Shown here: positions 35,379 to 43,891 of the stretch, piece after piece
Position numbering within the stretch: the first letter of the stretch is position 1
How the letters are laid out: each line of letters opens with the position of its first letter
DNA from: Paracoccaceae bacterium
Lineage (GTDB): Bacteria; Pseudomonadota; Alphaproteobacteria; Rhodobacterales; Rhodobacteraceae
Length of the DNA stretch: 64,000 nt
Direction: 5' to 3'
Assembly: GCA_014359745.1 (NCBI GenBank)
Contig: JACIYW010000001.1
Span: 1 to 64,000, forward strand
Notes under the pieces: model-generated
Database searches by the model: none
What the model was told of the DNA's origin: nothing
Seen by the model: only the letters and a program-made list of their open reading frames with translations
Position numbers and translations under genes: made by a program

Positions 35379-37549
35379 CGCCAGACCCTCCCCCACTGGC
35401 TGTTCAGGCCATGCTTGTCATAGTCGCGCACCGTGTCGTAAAGCCGCCCCTGCACATGCAGCCGCGCGCCGCCATCGCGCAGCACCGGACGCAGGGTTGT
35501 GCCGAATTCGTTGCGGGAATCGCGCCCGGTGATCCAGGACACGGGAATTTCGATCCGTATGCCCTTGTCAAACGAACCTTCCCCGAATTCCTCGGACGAA
35601 ACATCGGTAAAGGTGGCAAAGGCCGAGAATTTCCAGCCGTTTGCAAACTCGCGCGACAGCGTCAGCGTGGTGCCGTAATCCCTGGCCAGATATCGCCCCG
35701 CATCCACCTGACCGATATACCCCCTGCCAAAATCGTAATAGGCCGAGGCGTGGCCAGTTACCACATCATAGGTGCGAAACCCGAACAACTGGTCGAAATC
35801 GCGCTGTTTGACATAATTGACCTCGACCCCGAGTGCGAGCGGGCTGGTCACCGGTTTCCACAGCACCTCGCCCGAAATGCCGCCGTACATCCGTTCCAGG
35901 TAGCCAACGGTCATCCTCCCGTAAAGCGCGTCGCCGGGGCGGGTGTAATAGGCGGCCGTCAATTCCTCGATCGAAGGTTCTCCCTCTCGGTCGTAAAGCA
36001 CCTGATCGGTGCGCACCCTTGGCAAAAGCGAATTCGAAAGCCGCCGACTGTTGTCAAGGTTCCCCGCAAGCGGATGCGCGATAGACCCCGACAGGATCAA
36101 TCCCGGCGACAGATCGTATTGCCCCGACAGGCGCAGCCCGGTTTCCAGGCGCAGCGGCTTGTCGGGGTCAAAGAAACTTTGCCGCAGATAGGGGCCGAAA
36201 TTCCACGACAGCCGCCGCGTTTCCGCCGGGGCGGCCATGTCGGGCGCGGCAAGGCTGCCCGCGTCGCCGATGTCGGCGCGCGCCTGCAAGGCCGCGTCAT
36301 TGCCGGGGGCGTGTTCCAGCGCCTCGATATCCGCGCGCCGCAGCGTCACCACCGACAACGGCATGCCGTTGACCATCGGCACGATCTCGAACAGCTCGAC
36401 CGAGGCGGGCAAGGTCCGCGTCAGGACGCGCGCGGCCCGGCCAACCGCCTGCGCCTCGGCATCGTAACGGGTGTTGCCAAGGTGGATGCGCACGCGCGTT
36501 GCCGAAATCGACATGCCACGCAATGTCATGCCCTGCGTGGCCAGCGCCTTGGCGACATTGCCGCGCAGGATGGTGGCGGCGTCGGGCTGGTCTGTCCATT
36601 CCTGCGACCAGGCGTCGGGGTCGGCGGCGCGATCGGGCCGCACCTTGACCGGCAGCGGGCCCGGCCCGGCCTGCGGTGTACTGTCGGGGCGCTTGCCGGG
36701 ATCGGCGGAAAATTGCAGCGTCAGCCCGATTTCCGATCCGTACAGATAATAGGCCCCCAGCCGGATATTCTCGCCGGCCTGATATTCGGCGCCAAAGTTC
36801 CAGCTGGTCTTGCGATCGAATATCTCGCCTTGCCCCGCCCGCCGCCCGCCGCCGCGTTCGGTGTCATAGGCATCGGATGAAAGTTCGGCCTTGAGGCCCA
36901 GCTTGTCGGTCGGTTGCCATTCGATGCCGCCAAAGGCGGCCATCGGCCCCCGGAACCATTCGTCATATTCGAACTTCCCGCCAAGCCCGCGAGACCCTCC
37001 CGATCGTTCCCCGAACGGCGATGACCCGAACGATCCCTTCGACCCAAGCCGCCCCCAGCCAAGCCCCGCCGTAACCTTGACCCGTGGCAAGACATGTTTG
37101 GTCGCCACCACATATTCGGCGGCCGAGATCCCGGTTCCCGCGAAATCCTGCAACCCAACCAGCAGCGACGGCAGATATCTTCCCTCGTCAAGAAGGCGGA
37201 AATTCACATCGAAACTGCGATCATAAAAGACATTGAAGCCGCTGGCGTTCCAGTCGTCGATGCGGGAGTAACGAAAACTGCCCGATATGCGCGGAAAGGC
37301 CTGAAAGGTCAGGGTGCCACGGCTGATGCCGCCAAAGCTGGAAACGGTTGCCGAAAACTGCCCGTCAGGCTGGCTTTCGGCGGTTGGCATGTCGATCAGG
37401 CCGGTGACACCGTAAAAGTTCAGCGTGGGCCGGGTCTGAATGGTCCGGTGCCCGCTATTGGCTGTGGTGTCCTGTGCCCGTGTCGGGGTGATGCCGATCA
37501 TGGCTGTCAGGCCACATATCAGGGCGGCAAGCGTTTTCTTCCGTGGCAC
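35375..37549 (-). CDS. YjbH-domain outer-membrane protein
   Basis: The 724-residue protein has a signal peptide (LAALICGLTAMIGITPTRAQ) and a YjbH start (GVTGLIDMPTAESQPDGQFS near 42), then many beta-strand segments: one set about 40-300, a linker domain about 310-430 and a second set about 440-724. This fits a large outer-membrane barrel as in GfcD/YjbH. GTG at 37549 has GAGGGAG upstream and gives a clean signal. It heads the YjbH-F-E operon for polysaccharide secretion. Confidence 0.87.
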   Translation of the reverse strand: MPRKKTLAALICGLTAMIGITPTRAQDTTANSGHRTIQTRPTLNFYGVTGLIDMPTAESQPDGQFSATVSSFGGISRGTLTFQAFPRISGSFRYSRIDDWNASGFNVFYDRSFDVNFRLLDEGRYLPSLLVGLQDFAGTGISAAEYVVATKHVLPRVKVTAGLGWGRLGSKGSFGSSPFGERSGGSRGLGGKFEYDEWFRGPMAAFGGIEWQPTDKLGLKAELSSDAYDTERGGGRRAGQGEIFDRKTSWNFGAEYQAGENIRLGAYYLYGSEIGLTLQFSADPGKRPDSTPQAGPGPLPVKVRPDRAADPDAWSQEWTDQPDAATILRGNVAKALATQGMTLRGMSISATRVRIHLGNTRYDAEAQAVGRAARVLTRTLPASVELFEIVPMVNGMPLSVVTLRRADIEALEHAPGNDAALQARADIGDAGSLAAPDMAAPAETRRLSWNFGPYLRQSFFDPDKPLRLETGLRLSGQYDLSPGLILSGSIAHPLAGNLDNSRRLSNSLLPRVRTDQVLYDREGEPSIEELTAAYYTRPGDALYGRMTVGYLERMYGGISGEVLWKPVTSPLALGVEVNYVKQRDFDQLFGFRTYDVVTGHASAYYDFGRGYIGQVDAGRYLARDYGTTLTLSREFANGWKFSAFATFTDVSSEEFGEGSFDKGIRIEIPVSWITGRDSRNEFGTTLRPVLRDGGARLHVQGRLYDTVRDYDKHGLNSQWGRVWR

Positions 37550-37664
37550 AATCACACTCCCTCGGCGCCCGGTCCGTGGTACGGAAAATCGCAGGGTCGC
37601 GCAATGGTGTTTGGCCCGGTGGGGCCGACGAGCGGGCATTTCCGCCACTTGTGCCCTTTACCGA

Positions 37665-38453
37665 TCACAGATCAAAACAGGCGAACACCGGCGCATGGTC
37701 AGACGGCTGTTCCCAGCCGCGCGCCGCGCGCAGGATGCGCGATCCGTGCCCGGCCCCGGCAATGTCGGACGTGGCCCAGATGTGATCCAGCCTGCGGCCC
37801 TTGTCGGCGCCCTCCCAATCGCGGGCGCGGTAAGACCACCAGGAATAAAGCTGCCCCTCGGGGATGTCGGCGCGGGTCACGTCAACCCATCCGCCCGCGT
37901 CTTGGGCTGCGGCCAGATGGTCCACCTCAATGGGGGTGTGGCTGACGATCTTCAGCAACTGCCGGTGGTTCCACACGTCATCCTCGCGCGGGGCGATATT
38001 AAGATCGCCAACCAGAATCGACCGCGCGGGCCGGTTGGCAAGAAACCAGTCGCGCATGTCGGTCAGGTAATCCAGCTTCTGGCCGAATTTCACATTGGCC
38101 GCGCGGTCGGGCACATCGCCGCCGGCGGGCACATAAAAGTTGTGGATGGTGGTGCCATCCCCGGTGCGCGCGGCAATATGCCGGGCGTGGCCCAGGCCCG
38201 CGAAATCAAGGGCACCTGCTTCTTCCAGCGGGTGCTTCGACAGGATCGCAACGCCGTTATAGCCCTTCTCGCCACGCGCGACCATATAGGGATAACCAAG
38301 CGCCTGAAAATCGGCAAAGGGGATCTTGTCCACCGGGCTTTTGCATTCCTGAAGGCACAGGATATCGGGCGCCTCGTCGGTCAGCAGCCGCGCGACCAGC
38401 CCGGCGCGCAGACGCACCGAATTGATGTTCCAGGTGGCAATCGTAAAGGGCAT
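37665..38453 (-). CDS. xthA: Exodeoxyribonuclease III
   Basis: The 262-residue AP endonuclease has TIATWNINSVRLR at the start, DILCLQECKSP (metal-binding Glu) near 31, NFYVPAGGDVPD near 104, LVGDLNIAPREDDVWN near 144 and the catalytic SDHAPV near 251. It repairs abasic sites and degrades 3' ends. It is a single gene between the YjbH operon and a response regulator. Confidence 0.95.
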   Translation of the reverse strand: MPFTIATWNINSVRLRAGLVARLLTDEAPDILCLQECKSPVDKIPFADFQALGYPYMVARGEKGYNGVAILSKHPLEEAGALDFAGLGHARHIAARTGDGTTIHNFYVPAGGDVPDRAANVKFGQKLDYLTDMRDWFLANRPARSILVGDLNIAPREDDVWNHRQLLKIVSHTPIEVDHLAAAQDAGGWVDVTRADIPEGQLYSWWSYRARDWEGADKGRRLDHIWATSDIAGAGHGSRILRAARGWEQPSDHAPVFACFDL

Positions 38454-38583
38454 CGGCGGGGTTCCTGTGCGATATCGACGGGCCGCACCGCCCGCCCGCG
38501 CCCTGACTAAGGCGCTTCGCCCCCTCGTGCAACGCCGAAGCGGCACCCGATCGCGCCGGGAAATCGGCCCGGCCCATGAAAAT

Positions 38584-38607
38584 TGGCCCGGCACAAGGCC
38601 GGGCCAG
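38584..38607 (-). terminator. Hairpin after the response regulator
   Basis: On the minus strand GGCCCGGC and GCCGGGCC pair around a 5-base loop, then AATTTTC. It lies about 110 bases past the response regulator stop and just upstream of xthA. The T-tract is short. Confidence 0.5.
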
Positions 38608-38717
38608 TCCAACAGGGAGGAGCCGCATCAACACCCCGACGCGGCCAAGGGTACAAAATCGGAAACAATCCCGACACATCCAACGTATGGTTTCAAATAT
38701 TGGCGGAAATAAGGCCG

Positions 38718-39404
38718 TCAGGCATTCAACCGATAGCCGCCGGATTCCGTGACAAGCAGCCGCGCATTGGCGGGATCGGGTTCGATCTTTTGCCGCAGCC
38801 GGTAGATATGGGTCTCCAGCGTGTGGGTGGTGACCCCCACGTTATACCCCCAGACCTCGTTCAGCAGCACATCGCGCGGCACCACCCCCTCGGACGCCCG
38901 GTACAGGAATTTCAGGATGTTGGTTTCCTTTTCCGTCAGCCGGATCTTGCGATCGCGTTCATCGATCAGCATCTTGACCGATGGCCGGAACGTATAGGGC
39001 CCAAGCTGGAACACCGCATCCTCGGATTGTTCATGCTGGCGCAATTGCGCGCGGATACGCGCCAGTAGCACGGGAAACTTGAACGGTTTGGTGATGTAAT
39101 CATTGGCCCCGGCATCCAGGCCCAGGATGGTGTCGGCATCGCTGTCGTGGCCGGTCAGCATCAGGACCGGGCATTTGGCGCCCTGCTTGCGCATCCGGCG
39201 GCACAGCTCGCGCCCGTCGGTGTCGGGCAGGCCGACATCAAGAATCGCCAGATCGAAATGCCCGGTGCGGATCTTGTCCATCGCGTCATGGCCGTTGGCC
39301 GCTTCGAACACATCGAACTCCTCGGTCATGACCAACTGCTCCGACAGCACTTCGCGCAGGTCGTCATCATCGTCAACAAGCAGTATTTTCTTGAGATTTG
39401 CCAT
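38718..39404 (-). CDS. OmpR/PhoB-family response regulator
   Basis: The 228-residue protein has a receiver (ILLVDDDDDLREVLSEQL; phospho-acceptor in DLAILDVGLPDTDG near 56; Lys in YITKPFKFPVL) and a winged-helix output domain (LTEKETNILKFLYRASEGVV, THTLETHIYRLRQKIE). A strong GGGAGG precedes the ATG. No kinase gene is adjacent, so the partner is unknown. Confidence 0.92.
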   Translation of the reverse strand: MANLKKILLVDDDDDLREVLSEQLVMTEEFDVFEAANGHDAMDKIRTGHFDLAILDVGLPDTDGRELCRRMRKQGAKCPVLMLTGHDSDADTILGLDAGANDYITKPFKFPVLLARIRAQLRQHEQSEDAVFQLGPYTFRPSVKMLIDERDRKIRLTEKETNILKFLYRASEGVVPRDVLLNEVWGYNVGVTTHTLETHIYRLRQKIEPDPANARLLVTESGGYRLNA

Positions 39405-39559
39405 TGCGTTGCCTCCCTGATGTGATCAACAGATGCGCCCCCGGCACCGTTCCGGCAAGCCGTGGTAGTCATTTTTCACGCGCTCGTGTCGCAGCATGGT
39501 AAAATATTTCATTTGACGCGCAAGCAGCCTATATCAAGGCCCATAACCTAGGACACCCG

Positions 39560-40651
39560 ATGACCCTGCGCCCGACCATCGTTGAAAACCTCAACCGCGC
39601 CCGCGCCGATTTGCGCATGGGGGTGCCGGTCGTGTTCACTTCGGGGCCGCGCGCCGTGGTCGCGATGGCGGCCGAGGCATTGGATGCGGCACGGCTGGCG
39701 CAGCTTCGGGTGATGGGCGGCGATCTGGTTCTGGCGCTGACCGGGCGGCGCGCCGAAACCCTCAAGGCGCGTGCCTATGACGGCGATATCGCCCGCATCG
39801 TCATTCCCGATGACGCGGGGCTTGCCTGGATACGGGCGGTGGCCGACCCCGCCGATGATCTGAAGGCCCCGATGAAAGGCCCGCTGCGCAGCCTGCGCGA
39901 AGGCGCGGTCGATCTGCACCGGGCGGCGGTGAACCTGGTCAAATCGGCACAGCTTTTGCCCGCCGCCGTGGTGCTTGGCATCAGCGACGGCCCGGCCCTT
40001 GCCCTGCGCGAGAACCTGACGCTGATCCCGATCGCGGCGGCCGAGGCGGAACTGTTCCGCGCCCCCCCGGTTTACCCCGTCGTCTCGGCCCGGTTGCCGA
40101 TGGCGGCAAGCACGGCGGGGCGGGTGCATATCTTCCGCCCCGAAGATGGCGGCGCCGAACATTACGCCATCGAAATCGGCAGCCCGCCACGCGATCTGCC
40201 GGTATTCGCGCGGCTGCATTCGGCCTGTTTCACCGGCGATGTGCTTGGCAGCCTGAAATGCGACTGCGGCCCGCAACTGCGCAGCGCGCTGGCGCAGATG
40301 GGGGCAGAAGGTGCGGGCGTGCTGCTCTATCTCAACCAGGAAGGGCGCGGTATCGGCCTGGCCAACAAGATGCGCGCCTATTCGCTTCAGGATCAGAGTT
40401 TCGATACTGTCGAGGCCAATCACCGCCTCGGGTTCGAGGATGATGAACGCGATTTTCGCCTTGGCGCCGCGATCCTGCGCGAGATGGGCTTTGGCGCGGT
40501 GCGCCTGCTGACCAACAATCCCGCCAAGGTGCGCATGATGACGGCAAACGGCATCACCGTTACTGAACGGGTGCCGCTGCGCGTCGGGCGCACCGAACAC
40601 AACGCGGCCTATCTGGCGACAAAGGCCGCGAAATCCGGGCATCTGCTGTGA
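39560..40651 (+). CDS. ribA: GTP cyclohydrolase II (with RibB-like N-domain)
   Basis: The 363-residue protein has an N-terminal domain of about 170 residues distantly like DHBP synthase but lacking its usual acidic motif. It is followed by GTP cyclohydrolase II: ARLHSACFTGDVLGSLKCDC near 216 with the zinc Cys residues, NQEGRGIGLANKMRAYSLQD near 260, and NNPAKVRMM near 316. It opens the GTP ring in riboflavin synthesis. The next gene overlaps its stop. Confidence 0.88.
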   Translation: MTLRPTIVENLNRARADLRMGVPVVFTSGPRAVVAMAAEALDAARLAQLRVMGGDLVLALTGRRAETLKARAYDGDIARIVIPDDAGLAWIRAVADPADDLKAPMKGPLRSLREGAVDLHRAAVNLVKSAQLLPAAVVLGISDGPALALRENLTLIPIAAAEAELFRAPPVYPVVSARLPMAASTAGRVHIFRPEDGGAEHYAIEIGSPPRDLPVFARLHSACFTGDVLGSLKCDCGPQLRSALAQMGAEGAGVLLYLNQEGRGIGLANKMRAYSLQDQSFDTVEANHRLGFEDDERDFRLGAAILREMGFGAVRLLTNNPAKVRMMTANGITVTERVPLRVGRTEHNAAYLATKAAKSGHLL

Positions 40652-41151
40652 CACGCGGCGATCTGCTGGTAACGGCGCAGGGCGCGCGGTTCATGGGCCG
40701 CCGCTTTGCCTGCGCGATCGGGCGCGGCGGCATCACGGCGCGCAAACGCGAAGGCGACGGGGCAACGCCGGCGGGCACCCACGGCCTGACCGGCCTGATG
40801 TACCGCCCCGACCGTATCGCGCCGGGCCTGCTGCCCGGCTGGGCGGTGCCGATCCGGCCCGGCGATCTGTGGTCCGATGACCCCGCCGATCCCGATTACA
40901 ACCACCTGGTCCGCGCCCTGCACCGCCATTCGCACGAATGCCTGCGCCGCCCCGATCCGCTTTACGATATTATCCTGCCGACCGACTGGAACTGGCCCCA
41001 TGCAGCGCCGGGTGCCGGATCGGCGATCTTCGTGCATTGCTGGCGCGCGCCCCGCTACCCCACGGCCGGCTGCGTCGCCTTTCGCCGCCGCGATCTGGTA
41101 TGGATTGCCGCGCGCCTTAGCCCCCAAAGCCGCCTGGTGGTGATCGGCTGA
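40648..41151 (+). CDS. YkuD-type L,D-transpeptidase family protein
   Basis: The 167-residue protein has the YkuD catalytic region FVHCWRAPRYPTAGCVAF near 126-143, with conserved His and Cys. GREGDGATPAGTH-like sequence (KREGDGATPAGTHGL) near 34 is also typical. No signal peptide is obvious, which is odd for a cell-wall enzyme. GTG at 40648 overlaps the ribA stop (GTGA). Confidence 0.8.
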   Translation: MTRGDLLVTAQGARFMGRRFACAIGRGGITARKREGDGATPAGTHGLTGLMYRPDRIAPGLLPGWAVPIRPGDLWSDDPADPDYNHLVRALHRHSHECLRRPDPLYDIILPTDWNWPHAAPGAGSAIFVHCWRAPRYPTAGCVAFRRRDLVWIAARLSPQSRLVVIG

Positions 41152-41586
41152 CCACCTCGCGCGCCAACCGCGCGTCCGAAGGTGTTTCGCGCCGACCGTG
41201 CGGCAGGCCGCCTGACGCGCGTTGCGCCCACTCAGACCCGCAGGTTGAGCGTCCGGCAAAACCCTCTTTCATTTCATCTTGGCCCAAATACGCATTTTCA
41301 AGGCCCGCCGTGCGCGCCCCGATTCAGAAGAATTCTTCCGATGGGCCGAAATCCGCTAAAGCGCGCCGACCGCGCGGCAGACCGCCCAGCGCCGATCACG
41401 CGGCAGACCGCGTTTGCTCTGTTCGCGCGGCGGTCCTCGGCGCCACCCAATGGTGGGGGCTGTAAAAGGGGCGCCGAGGGAAGCCATACAGCTACCAGCC
41501 CCGCTTGGCGGCCATTTACGGCGTCGCGGCGAAGAAACCGCGGCATTTTCAGGGCATTGTCGCAGGATACGCAACAATGTCACCCC
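41152..41586. other. Gene-free convergent spacer
   Basis: No gene is supported. The stretch contains motif copy 3 (41275-41295) and a GC-rich part with repeated GCGCGGCAGACCG-like words at 41379-41415 (GCGCGGCAGACCGCC and ACGCGGCAGACCGCG). Short open frames lack ribosome sites and look random. Confidence 0.5.
41275..41295 (+). repeat. AAATAC-centred intergenic motif, copy 3
   Basis: CATCTTGGCCCAAATACGCA lies 124 bases after the YkuD gene, in a convergent spacer. It shares its left part with copy 2 (CATCTTGG) and its core with all copies. Confidence 0.7.
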
Positions 41587-42069
41587 CTAACGCCAATTGC
41601 CCGCGTCCAGCACAAAGGCCAGGCGGTTGCGATCGCGATTGCGCCGGTAGCGCAGGTCGCGCGCCAGCAGGCGGATCAGGTGCCAGCCAAAGCCACCCTC
41701 GGGCAGATCATCGCGCGCGATGCGCGATGTGCTTGCCATCGGGCTTGCCCCCTTCGGCAGGTCATCTCCCGGCATCGCGCTGCCCCGGTCGCTGATCAGG
41801 CACAAGATCCCGTCCCCGCAGCGCCGCAACCGCAGGTCAACCGGGCCGCAGTCACTGGCATAGGCATGTTCGGCGATGTTATTGAGCACCTCCGCCAGCA
41901 CAAGCTCCGCCTCGGCCCGCAGGATCGCCGAAAGCCCGCAGGCCAGCATCCACGCCTGTGCCTGCGCCAGAACCACCCGGATCGCATCCGGGCAGGCGTT
42001 GAACCGCCGGTGCAGGCTGCCGGGCGCGCCCGGAGGGGTGACGCGCCCGGTCTGGCCGTCAATCGTCAT
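41587..42069 (-). CDS. RsbW-like anti-sigma ATPase
   Basis: The 160-residue protein carries a GHKL ATPase fold of the serine-kinase type: AELVLAEVLNNIAEHAYASD near 53 (N-box with Glu and Asn), ILCLISDRGSAMPGDDLP near 88 and GGFGWHLIRLLARDLRY near 122. These proteins phosphorylate STAS partners or bind sigma factors. Its start overlaps the STAS gene end by 11 bases, so the two act together. The sigma factor they control is not in the window. Confidence 0.83.
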   Translation of the reverse strand: MTIDGQTGRVTPPGAPGSLHRRFNACPDAIRVVLAQAQAWMLACGLSAILRAEAELVLAEVLNNIAEHAYASDCGPVDLRLRRCGDGILCLISDRGSAMPGDDLPKGASPMASTSRIARDDLPEGGFGWHLIRLLARDLRYRRNRDRNRLAFVLDAGNWR

Positions 42070-42436
42070 CGGCCGTGTCCGTCGTTACCGGCCAAACCCC
42101 GCCATCCGCGCTGCCCCCGGCAGGCGGGGCCGTGGCATGCAGGGTAAAGACCCGGTCCATCCGGGTCAGGCGAAACACCCGTTCCACCGCCGGGGTCAGC
42201 GCGGCCAGTTCCAGCCGCCGGTCCGGCCCCAGCATCTTCATCACCGCCACCACCGCCCCAAGGCCGCTGCTGTCGAGAAATTCCACCCGCGCCATGTCCA
42301 GAATCACCCGGCTCTCCGATCCCGCGACAAGGGCGCGCATCTGCTCCTTGAACGCGATGGCGATGGCCGCGTCGATCCGGGCCATCTGCGCCCGCACCAC
42401 CAATGCCCCGCCCAAGGTTTCCGCCACAAGATCCAT
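42059..42436 (-). CDS. STAS-domain anti-sigma factor antagonist
   Basis: The 125-residue protein has the STAS core with RVILDMARVEFLDSSGLGAV near 43-62, where DSSG holds the Ser expected to be phosphorylated. The C-terminal tail is Pro/Asp-rich. It probably binds the RsbW-like ATPase encoded right after it and releases a sigma factor, as in the RsbV-RsbW switch. Confidence 0.87.
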   Translation of the reverse strand: MDLVAETLGGALVVRAQMARIDAAIAIAFKEQMRALVAGSESRVILDMARVEFLDSSGLGAVVAVMKMLGPDRRLELAALTPAVERVFRLTRMDRVFTLHATAPPAGGSADGGVWPVTTDTADDD

Positions 42437-42539
42437 GCTTGCCCCCGTTCCCCAAATCTCACACAACCCTAGACACCAATCCTTACCATTCAGTATCCAC
42501 GCCCCATCCCGCCCCCCATTTCCGCAAGGCCCCGCAAAC

Positions 42540-42992
42540 ATGCCCACCGACCCCGATCTTGCCGCGCGCATCCTCAGCCTCACCGCGGCCGAGGATGACG
42601 CCGTGGCCCTGATGGCCACCGTCGCCTGCGAGTTGCACCATTCCGATACCCGCTTCGACTGGACAGGCTTTTACCGCGTGACCGCGCCGGGCTTGCTGAA
42701 GATCGGCCCCTATCAGGGCGGGCATGGCTGCCTTGTGATCCCGTTCTCGCGCGGGGTCTGCGGCGCCGCCGCCAGAACGGGCAAGGTGCAGATCGTCGAT
42801 GATGTCGCTGCCTTCCCCGGCCATATCGCCTGCGCCGCCAGCACCCGCTCGGAAATCGTGCTGCCGGTGCATAACCGCGCGGGCGATCTGATCGCCGTCC
42901 TCGATATCGACAGCAACCAGCCCGCCGCCTTCACCCGCGCCGACGCCGATATCCTTTCCGCCATCCTTGCGGCGGTGTTCGGCAGACTCTGA
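42540..42992 (+). CDS. msrC: Free methionine-(R)-sulfoxide reductase (GAF fold)
   Basis: The 150-residue GAF protein has the fRMsr residues: GHGCLVIPFSRGVCGAAART near 60-79 with two Cys, and FPGHIACAASTRSEIVLPV near 92-110 with the third. DSNQPAAFTRADADIL follows. It reduces free methionine sulfoxide using thioredoxin. It is a single gene with an ATG at 42540. Confidence 0.9.
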   Translation: MPTDPDLAARILSLTAAEDDAVALMATVACELHHSDTRFDWTGFYRVTAPGLLKIGPYQGGHGCLVIPFSRGVCGAAARTGKVQIVDDVAAFPGHIACAASTRSEIVLPVHNRAGDLIAVLDIDSNQPAAFTRADADILSAILAAVFGRL

Positions 42993-43000
42993 CCTGCATT

Positions 43001-43023
43001 CATCCTCTCGAAAAAATACTCAT
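43001..43023 (+). repeat. AAATAC-centred intergenic motif, copy 4
   Basis: CATCCTCTCGAAAAAATAC is followed by TCAT, identical over 23 bases to copy 1. It begins eight bases after the msrC stop. Confidence 0.75.
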
Positions 43024-43118
43024 CTGCACCCGCCACGCGCATCGCGCTGCGGGATTGCGCACCCCCCCGCCTCTGGCCTATAGACCGGCATCACCCGAAC
43101 ACGAGGACGGAGAGGGTC

Positions 43119-43859
43119 ATGGCAGGCCATTCGAAATGGGCGAACATCCAGCACCGCAAGGGGCGGCAGGATGCGGCGCGCTCGAAACTGTTTTCCAAGC
43201 TGGCAAAGGAAATCACCGTCGCCGCCAAGATGGGCGATCCCGACCCCGACAAGAACCCCCGCCTGCGCCTTGCGGTCAAAGAGGCGAAATCGGTGTCCGT
43301 CCCCAAGGATGTCATCGACCGCGCCATCAAGAAATCGCTGGGCGGCGATGCCGAAAACTACGAAGAAATCCGCTATGAAGGCTATGGCCCCGGCGGCGTT
43401 GCCCTGATCGTCGAGGCGATGACAGACAACCGCAACCGGACCGCCTCGAACGTGCGCTCGACCTTCAGCAAACATGGCGGCAACCTTGGCGAAACCGGCT
43501 CGGTCGCCTTCATGTTCGACCGCAAGGGAGAGATCACCTATCCGGCCTCGGCCGGCGATGCCGACACCGTGATGCTGGCCGCGATAGAGGCGGGCGCCGA
43601 AGATGTCGAAAGCGGCCCCGATGGCCACACGATCTATTGCGCCGACACCGATCTGAACGAGGTCGCCACCGCGCTGGAAGCCACGCTGGGAGAGTCGGAC
43701 TCGACCAAGCTGATCTGGAAACCCCAGACCGTGACCGAACTTGATCTCGACGGCGCGCAAAAGCTGTTTCGCCTGATCGAGGTTCTCGAAGACGATGACG
43801 ATGTGCAGCGCGTAACCGCCAATGCCGAGGTTTCGGACGCGGTGATGTCCGAGCTTTGA
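43119..43859 (+). CDS. YebC/PmpR-family regulator
   Basis: The 246-residue protein begins [20 protein letters not shown], the strict YebC signature, with [20 protein letters not shown] near 88 and [13 protein letters not shown] near 127. Some members bind DNA and others ease ribosome stalling at proline runs. AGGACGGAGAGG lies upstream. It is a single gene, not next to ruvC as in many bacteria. Confidence 0.93.
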   Translation: MAGHSKWANIQHRKGRQDAARSKLFSKLAKEITVAAKMGDPDPDKNPRLRLAVKEAKSVSVPKDVIDRAIKKSLGGDAENYEEIRYEGYGPGGVALIVEAMTDNRNRTASNVRSTFSKHGGNLGETGSVAFMFDRKGEITYPASAGDADTVMLAAIEAGAEDVESGPDGHTIYCADTDLNEVATALEATLGESDSTKLIWKPQTVTELDLDGAQKLFRLIEVLEDDDDVQRVTANAEVSDAVMSEL

Positions 43860-43891
43860 TGCCACACCCCCGATGACACCGGGCGGCCAGG

